The position numbers and the translations under genes were made by a program. This document shows positions 12,559-15,384 of a stretch of 15,384 nucleotides of DNA, piece after piece. The stretch covers positions 1 to 15,384 of the forward strand of contig JAWLHA010000087.1 in the NCBI GenBank assembly GCA_041690535.1, written 5' to 3'. Position 1 is the stretch's first letter; each line of letters starts with the position of its first letter. This stretch comes from JAWLHA01 sp041690535. GTDB taxonomy: Bacteria > Pseudomonadota > Gammaproteobacteria > Thiohalomonadales > Thiohalomonadaceae. Under the pieces are notes generated by a model, which ran no database searches, was not told where the DNA came from, and saw only the letters and a list, made by a program, of their open reading frames with translations.

Positions 12559-15248
12559 ATCTTTCTATCTCGGCTCGTCCGTTTCTTACATGGCTGGATG
12601 TTGAGCGCGCCTTTAAACGGGCGACGTCGAACTTTTCGTCATTCGAAGCAGGGGTTGTCTCCGTTCAATGTTTCTATGATGGGGCTGAGATAGAATACGC
12701 GGGTGATTCTCAGCAAGTGGAGGATTGGCTCCGCTCGGTCTTTGGTCGCTCGTTATCGGAAGATGGCGTGCGTTTAACGTTGCAGATTGGTGGTGCCCAA
12801 TATCCTCTAGAACTGGTCCCTGTTCCCGATAGAAGCCAGAAAGTGCCATCCCAGTACCCGCTTTGGCGCGACCAAGCATATCTCGACCCGGAAGTCGTGC
12901 AACTGCCAACTCCATGGGAGGGTGGGCCGCATGTTTGTGCGTTTCACTCCTTTAAAGGGGGTGTAGGGCGAACTACGACGTTGATGACATATGTTGCAGC
13001 TACCGTTGGTAAGAAAAAAAATGGAACAACTCGCCTGCTCCTTATCGATGCTGATCTTGAAGCGCCTGGCATTAGTTTTTGGCTCGAGCCTACAAACCGC
13101 CCCACAGTCTCTTTCGTTCATTTATTAGAAGCCGTGCACTATCCCCCCAAGGACGTTGATTGTTCTTTAGAATACTTTGCAAGCGAGTTGAGAAAGACAT
13201 CCCTTAATGTTAGCGGCGTTAGCCGAGAGGTGTTCATTTTACCTGCGGCATTGGAACTGTCCGAAATAATGGACATGCCAGTGCATCCGGAACATATTGC
13301 GAGCAATCCGGAAAACCCTTGGTTGCTTTCTGATCATATCCGCGCTCTCGGACAGAAGTTGCGCGCCGATATCATTTTTATCGACCTTCGTGCAGGTCTT
13401 AGTGAGCTTGCTAGTCCGTTACTGTTTGATCCAAGAATTGAACATTTTTTTGTTACGACCGTTGCGCCGCAATCTGTGACAGGGATGGGGGAAGTCCTCC
13501 GGCGGGTACATAAATTCCAACACACGTTGAGGGGGGAGCAGCGTAGCTGCGCTAAGCCGACTCTAGTTCTCAATATGCTTACGCCACAGCTCAGGCAGCT
13601 TCCGGACTACGCAAAGGCACTCCAAGAGATCAACCTGGCGTTCCCGTCTGATGATGATGACCTAGTATCGCTTGGTCTCGAGTTGGTTGAGGCGGACTTT
13701 GAGCCTTCGTTAATGAGCATCGGTTCGGTGAGACATGCCATTGAGTGTCTTTCCAAGTCCTCATTATATGATAGGGCTTTCGAATGGGCGACAGAAAGGA
13801 GTGAAGCGCCCGTGGCGATTGCTGACGGAGCTCTGAGCGGCGATGAGCAAGCGCGTCAGTTCCATGCGTTGTACACCGTATGTGAACGGTTTCAGTTCGC
13901 CGAGCGAACTGCAGCGGACGATATGCTTGTAACTGAGCCCCTAAGGAATCTTGCTAAACACTATTTCGATGAGTTGCCTAACGCTGTCTCCATCGGTGCG
14001 AAGGGGGCGGGAAAGACTTTCACGTTTCTTCAGATTTGTAGGCGGCAGACATGGGAGGGTTTTCTGTCTGCGCTGGGATACGATGGAGCGGGAGTTGAAG
14101 GTGGCGAAATTTATCCAGCACTTGCTTCATCAAATATCGATGGGGATTCGCTGAAGGTGGTGAATGGCGCTCTAGAAAACGCGCTTTTAGCTCTGCACGG
14201 GACGGAAAATAGAGCGCGAGCATCGTGCGCATTGAGATCAATGGTGAGTTCTGCACTTAAAGACGATAGCACTGATTGGGAACAGTTTTGGGGAGCATCG
14301 CTCGCAAAGTGCGTTCTGCCTGAAGTCGATTCGTTGCAGGCACTCAATGACTGGCTCGGAACTAACCGAAAGTCAGTGGTTTTCGCTATCGATGGAATCG
14401 AGGACATCATAGAAGCGCCGAGTGAGGAAAACCAGCGAAGCGCGTTAAAAGCGTTGCTTGAGTTGCCTAATCAGTTGAACAACCTGAGGCACAGGAGGGT
14501 TGGTCTCGTTTGTTTTATTCGTGCGGATTATGTTCAGTCAGCTATACGTCAGAATGTTTCCCAATACGTGGCGAGATTTCAGCCGTTCCGATTGGAATGG
14601 ACTGCAGAAACATTCTTGCGGTTGGCCTATTGGATTTGTGGAAAAGCCAGCGCTATTGATGCAGACCCCGGTGTCGCGGACCAACTTACTGTCAACGAGC
14701 TTCTGTCGAGGTTGGAAAAGCTCTGGGGAAAAAAAATGGGAAGAGACGATTCGAAAGAAGCTGTTACCGCTAGATGGGTTTTCGCTGCTTTATGTGATCT
14801 CAACGGGCGCTTGCAGGCTCGTGACCTCGTTCGGTTTCTGAAGTTCGCTGCAAAACGAATGAAGGGCGTGACAAGCGGGGCATGGCGAGACCGTGTGCTG
14901 TACCCTGAAATGATTAGGAAATCGGTTGCTGACTGCAGCGACGAAAAGGTCAACGAAGCAATTAGTGAGGTGGCGGCACTGCGCAGATGGAAAGAGTCGC
15001 TGGATAAGCTCGATCCGGATGTCAAGAAAACTCCATTTAGTGCTGAAGCTTTAGGGCTCTCAACAGAGTTATTAACTTCTCTGAGAGAGCTTGGTGTTGT
15101 ATACGAGGATATAGATCAGAAGGAAGAGCCGGAACGTTTTTACTTGCCAGAAATCTACCGAACAGGTCTAGGGTTTAGGTCTGCGGTGGGCGGTCGTCCA
15201 CGAGTGCAAGCTTTGCTGAAACGAAATCTAGGGGGCATGCCTTTCTAA
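12555..15248 (+). CDS. Two-P-loop NTPase: KGGVGR-variant MinD/ParA-like ATPase plus AAA/STAND-like domain
   Basis: An 897-residue soluble protein. Residues 1 to about 95 form a small alpha/beta domain I do not recognise. About 126-425 is a MinD/ParA-type ATPase: FKGGVGRTT (133-141) keeps the signature Lys134 but has Arg139 where the P-loop lysine usually is; IDADLEAPG (164-172) and IDLRAGLSE (276-284) are the further nucleotide-site motifs. About 460-700 is a second P-loop domain: GAKGAGKT (481-488), Walker B-like IDGIED (612-617), and a sensor-like FIRAD (Arg656). The C-terminal 200 residues are helical and end with a possible winged helix (about 830-885). No nuclease, TIR or membrane segment is visible. 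The KGGVGR-variant ATPase label is from memory of family naming. AAGGA within the preceding gene serves as ribosome site; ATGA overlap implies coupled translation. Codon use and GC differ sharply from the PDH operon. Confidence 0.85.
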   Translation: MNLSISARPFLTWLDVERAFKRATSNFSSFEAGVVSVQCFYDGAEIEYAGDSQQVEDWLRSVFGRSLSEDGVRLTLQIGGAQYPLELVPVPDRSQKVPSQYPLWRDQAYLDPEVVQLPTPWEGGPHVCAFHSFKGGVGRTTTLMTYVAATVGKKKNGTTRLLLIDADLEAPGISFWLEPTNRPTVSFVHLLEAVHYPPKDVDCSLEYFASELRKTSLNVSGVSREVFILPAALELSEIMDMPVHPEHIASNPENPWLLSDHIRALGQKLRADIIFIDLRAGLSELASPLLFDPRIEHFFVTTVAPQSVTGMGEVLRRVHKFQHTLRGEQRSCAKPTLVLNMLTPQLRQLPDYAKALQEINLAFPSDDDDLVSLGLELVEADFEPSLMSIGSVRHAIECLSKSSLYDRAFEWATERSEAPVAIADGALSGDEQARQFHALYTVCERFQFAERTAADDMLVTEPLRNLAKHYFDELPNAVSIGAKGAGKTFTFLQICRRQTWEGFLSALGYDGAGVEGGEIYPALASSNIDGDSLKVVNGALENALLALHGTENRARASCALRSMVSSALKDDSTDWEQFWGASLAKCVLPEVDSLQALNDWLGTNRKSVVFAIDGIEDIIEAPSEENQRSALKALLELPNQLNNLRHRRVGLVCFIRADYVQSAIRQNVSQYVARFQPFRLEWTAETFLRLAYWICGKASAIDADPGVADQLTVNELLSRLEKLWGKKMGRDDSKEAVTARWVFAALCDLNGRLQARDLVRFLKFAAKRMKGVTSGAWRDRVLYPEMIRKSVADCSDEKVNEAISEVAALRRWKESLDKLDPDVKKTPFSAEALGLSTELLTSLRELGVVYEDIDQKEEPERFYLPEIYRTGLGFRSAVGGRPRVQALLKRNLGGMPF

Positions 15249-15257
15249 CTGCCTGAA

Positions 15258-15384
15258 CTAACAGGATGCCATACCCCTTAATCGAGAGATATAGTCGAAT
15301 CTGGTGTACGGGCTTAGGAGGGGGTTGAAGAGGCGGCGTGCCTCTGCTGAGAATAGTTTTACGAGAACAATCATCAGCAATGAC
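15258..15384 (-). CDS. Possible 3' end of a convergent gene running off the window
   Basis: On the minus strand one frame stays open from the right edge to a TAG at 15260-15258, giving 41 residues that read like ordinary protein (LLMIVLVKLFSAEARRLF, then PYTRFDYISRL near the end). If real, its stop lies nine bases from the stop of the two-P-loop gene. A second minus frame and an Arg-rich plus frame are also open, so this rests only on the more natural composition. No family is recognised. Confidence 0.3.
   Translation of the reverse strand, partial: SLLMIVLVKLFSAEARRLFNPLLSPYTRFDYISRLRGMASC

Noticed and set aside
15266..15328. Short plus-strand open frame after the two-P-loop gene (ATG at 15266, 20 codons)
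   Set aside because: It is very short, the ribosome site is too close, and there is no sign of coding.
15304..15384. Plus-strand frame from a GTG at 15304, open to the edge, with AGGAGG nearby
   Set aside because: The AGGAGG lies inside the frame or only three bases before an alternative TTG; the peptide is Arg-rich and the opposite strand reads more like protein.

Overview
The window looks like a high-GC chromosomal stretch of a gammaproteobacterium. A Chromatiales/Ectothiorhodospiraceae-like lineage is my guess from the combination of features; no marker gene proves it. The evidence is E. coli-type dihydroorotase PyrC, a DUF3301-type small membrane protein, class II fumarase, and intergenic palindromic repeats of a kind common in such genomes. 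Most genes are housekeeping. The last 3.2 kb are clearly different in composition: I counted 49 G+C in the 60 bases from 10501 but only 28 in the 60 bases from 14221.

Left part (1-4671): a leader with three copies of a 25-bp palindromic dispersed repeat; a minus-strand pair of dihydroorotase (pyrC) and an isoprenylcysteine-methyltransferase-like membrane protein; a roughly 164-bp inverted-repeat element (2024-2187) between pyrC and a small phage-related DUF2591-like gene; a small DUF3301-like membrane protein on the plus strand; and, convergent with it by only 3 bases, a coiled-coil outer-membrane lipoprotein gene. A gene-free stretch (4348-4671) follows.

Central part (4672-12019): fumC on the minus strand diverges from a pyruvate dehydrogenase operon on the plus strand. 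That operon encodes E1 alpha, E1 beta (overlapping by one base) and one 1013-residue protein that joins a two-lipoyl E2 acyltransferase to a complete E3 dihydrolipoyl dehydrogenase. E1 beta and E2-E3 are separated by 492 bases holding seven 34-bp palindromic repeat units, an inverted eighth unit and a short 23-bp tandem repeat, bracketed by related flanking repeats. A strong intrinsic terminator closes the operon.

Right part (12020-15384): a low-GC two-gene cassette, translationally coupled by an ATGA overlap. It has a 140-residue, HEPN-like all-helical protein and an 897-residue protein with two P-loop NTPase domains: a MinD/ParA-like domain with a variant KGGVGRTT motif, and an AAA/STAND-like domain with a normal GxxxxGKT. 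This is the best candidate for an undescribed system, probably an acquired defence or conflict module. Its function is inferred, not shown. A possible 3' end of a convergent gene runs off the right edge.
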